Assembly (NCBI GenBank): GCA_017386805.1
Contig: JAFOGM010000082.1
Coordinates: 1-7,391, forward strand
DNA: 7,391 nucleotides
Origin: Bacillota bacterium
Lineage (GTDB): Bacteria; Bacillota; Clostridia; Peptostreptococcales; Anaerovoracaceae
Reading direction: 5' to 3'
Shown here: piece by piece, positions 6,495 through 7,391 of the stretch
How the letters are laid out: every line of letters begins with the position of its first letter
How positions within the stretch are numbered: position 1 is the first letter of the stretch
Made by a program: the position numbers and the translations under genes
The notes under the pieces: generated by a model
What the model was told of the DNA's origin: nothing
Databases searched by the model: none
What the model saw: the letters and a program-made list of their open reading frames with translations, nothing else

Positions 6495-7391
6495 TACCGA
6501 CAAGAAACAACTTCATATTCACAATAAAAGTGACAAACCGGACAATGTGGTCATGAAAGAAAATCATATCATCGAGGAATGTGAAGCCTTACAAAAACAG
6601 CTTCCTTCCTGGATGAGAGGTTATTTTTCTTATCTGCGCGGAAATTTGCTTCCTATGTCCCGACGAGGTTATCTTCAGGATATCCGGTTCTTCTGTCAAT
6701 ATTTGATCGATGAAACGGATCTGACAAAAGCAAGTTCCACAAAGGAGATCACAGAAGCTGAATTTCGCGATATCACATCGGTGGATGTCAATCTGTTTCT
6801 GGATTATTGCCGACGTTATAAGAAAGAAACCGAGAAAGCGGTTTACATCTATGAAAACTCCAACAAATCTCTGGCGCGTAAGCGCTCTTCGGTTTCAGTG
6901 CTGTTCAAGTACCTGTATCGAAGCGGGATCGTGGAGAAAAACATCACGGATGGGTTTGACCCCATCCGGTTGCCAAAGCCCGGAGAACGACAGATCAAGG
7001 CACTGCAGGATGACGAAGTCATGCGGATGCTGGATGCCGTTACCACAGGAGAAGGTCTGACGAAGCACGAACGGACCTATTGGGAGAAGACGAAGTATCG
7101 CGACAAATGTATTTTAATGTACTTTGTGACTTATGGTCTGCGTCTTTCGGAACTCCAGCAGTTAAATGTAAGTTCTTTTAATTTCTCCCGCGGTGAATTC
7201 ATCATTTACCGTAAGCGAGGGAAGGAATCCACTATGCCTCTGAATAAGACCACCATTAAGGCCTTACAGGACTATCTGGATTTGGAACGTCCGTCGGAAG
7301 ACACTCTGGATGAGGAAAATAAGGATGCGCTGTTCTTATCCCTTCAGGGAAAACGCATGACGGAGCGACAAATCCGTGAACTGGTGAAGAA
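6487..7391 (+). CDS. Tyrosine recombinase, XerC/XerS-like, 3' partial
   Basis: Xer-type recombinases cut and rejoin DNA through a catalytic tyrosine; chromosomal members resolve chromosome dimers at dif, others are phage or element integrases. The frame opens at GTG 6487, 9 nt after AAGGAGG, overlaps miaA by 8 nt, and stays open for 301 codons to the window end. After a polar N-terminal stretch of about 38 residues comes a core-binding (SAM-like) domain: LPSWMRGYFSYL (39-50), then RRGYLQDIRFFCQYLIDETDLTKA and SVSVLFKYLYRSGIVEKNI. This closely resembles the N-terminus of streptococcal XerS as I remember it. The catalytic domain starts near KALQDDEVMRMLD (171-183) and shows a spacer found in clostridial XerC-like proteins (LTKHERTYWEKTKYRDK), the first catalytic arginine R219 in YGLRLSEL, and the probable catalytic lysine K243 in YRKRGKES. 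The HxxR, His/Trp and nucleophilic Tyr motifs lie past the edge, so activity cannot be judged. Codon use looks like its neighbours, with no sign of recent transfer. Confidence 0.9.
   Translation, partial: MNDTDKKQLHIHNKSDKPDNVVMKENHIIEECEALQKQLPSWMRGYFSYLRGNLLPMSRRGYLQDIRFFCQYLIDETDLTKASSTKEITEAEFRDITSVDVNLFLDYCRRYKKETEKAVYIYENSNKSLARKRSSVSVLFKYLYRSGIVEKNITDGFDPIRLPKPGERQIKALQDDEVMRMLDAVTTGEGLTKHERTYWEKTKYRDKCILMYFVTYGLRLSELQQLNVSSFNFSRGEFIIYRKRGKESTMPLNKTTIKALQDYLDLERPSEDTLDEENKDALFLSLQGKRMTERQIRELVK

Noticed and set aside
6480..6500. Terminator or integration (att) site at the miaA-recombinase junction
   Set aside because: There is no hairpin with a T run and no visible flanking direct repeat; the genes overlap and miaA has a normal C-terminus. 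The other side of the recombinase is outside the window, so an att pair cannot be tested.
6785..7060. Open reading frame of 91 codons on the + strand in another frame of the recombinase gene
   Set aside because: The overlapping frame codes for clear recombinase motifs, while this one is Arg/Ser/Cys rich and matches nothing I know.

Overview
The window is one compact, fully coding stretch with every gene on the + strand: tlyA (5' end cut off), mutS, mutL, miaA and a tyrosine recombinase (3' end cut off). The style points to a low-to-medium GC anaerobic member of the Bacillota, in the Clostridia or Negativicutes range. This rests on the TlyA and MutS sequences, a MutL that carries its own endonuclease site, and a recombinase resembling the clostridial XerC / streptococcal XerS group. 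I cannot name the genus from the sequence.

Layout: tlyA fills the left end and stops at 829. A 12-nt gap with a modest ribosome binding site leads to mutS. The mutS stop overlaps the mutL start as ATGA (3508-3511), and the mutL stop overlaps the miaA start in the same way (5553-5556). The miaA stop lies 8 nt inside the recombinase gene, whose GTG start has a strong AAGGAGG ahead of it. No gap is longer than 12 nt, and I see no terminator or internal promoter, so the five genes are best read as one transcript with translational coupling. Promoter and terminator must lie outside the window.

Function: MutS recognises mismatches. MutL is recruited and, having the metal-dependent endonuclease motifs, nicks the strand itself, as expected in bacteria without MutH. 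Both carry motifs resembling sliding-clamp binding sites. TlyA (2'-O-methylation of rRNA) and MiaA (prenylation of tRNA A37) are RNA modification enzymes. The recombinase sits where hfq follows miaA in many bacteria; it may be the chromosome-dimer-resolving Xer of this organism or a domesticated integrase.

I found no wholly undescribed system. The points most worth a second look are the recombinase coupled to miaA, a QLSL clamp-like motif in the MutL linker, a Thr-to-His change in TlyA motif I, and an imperfect palindrome inside mutL.
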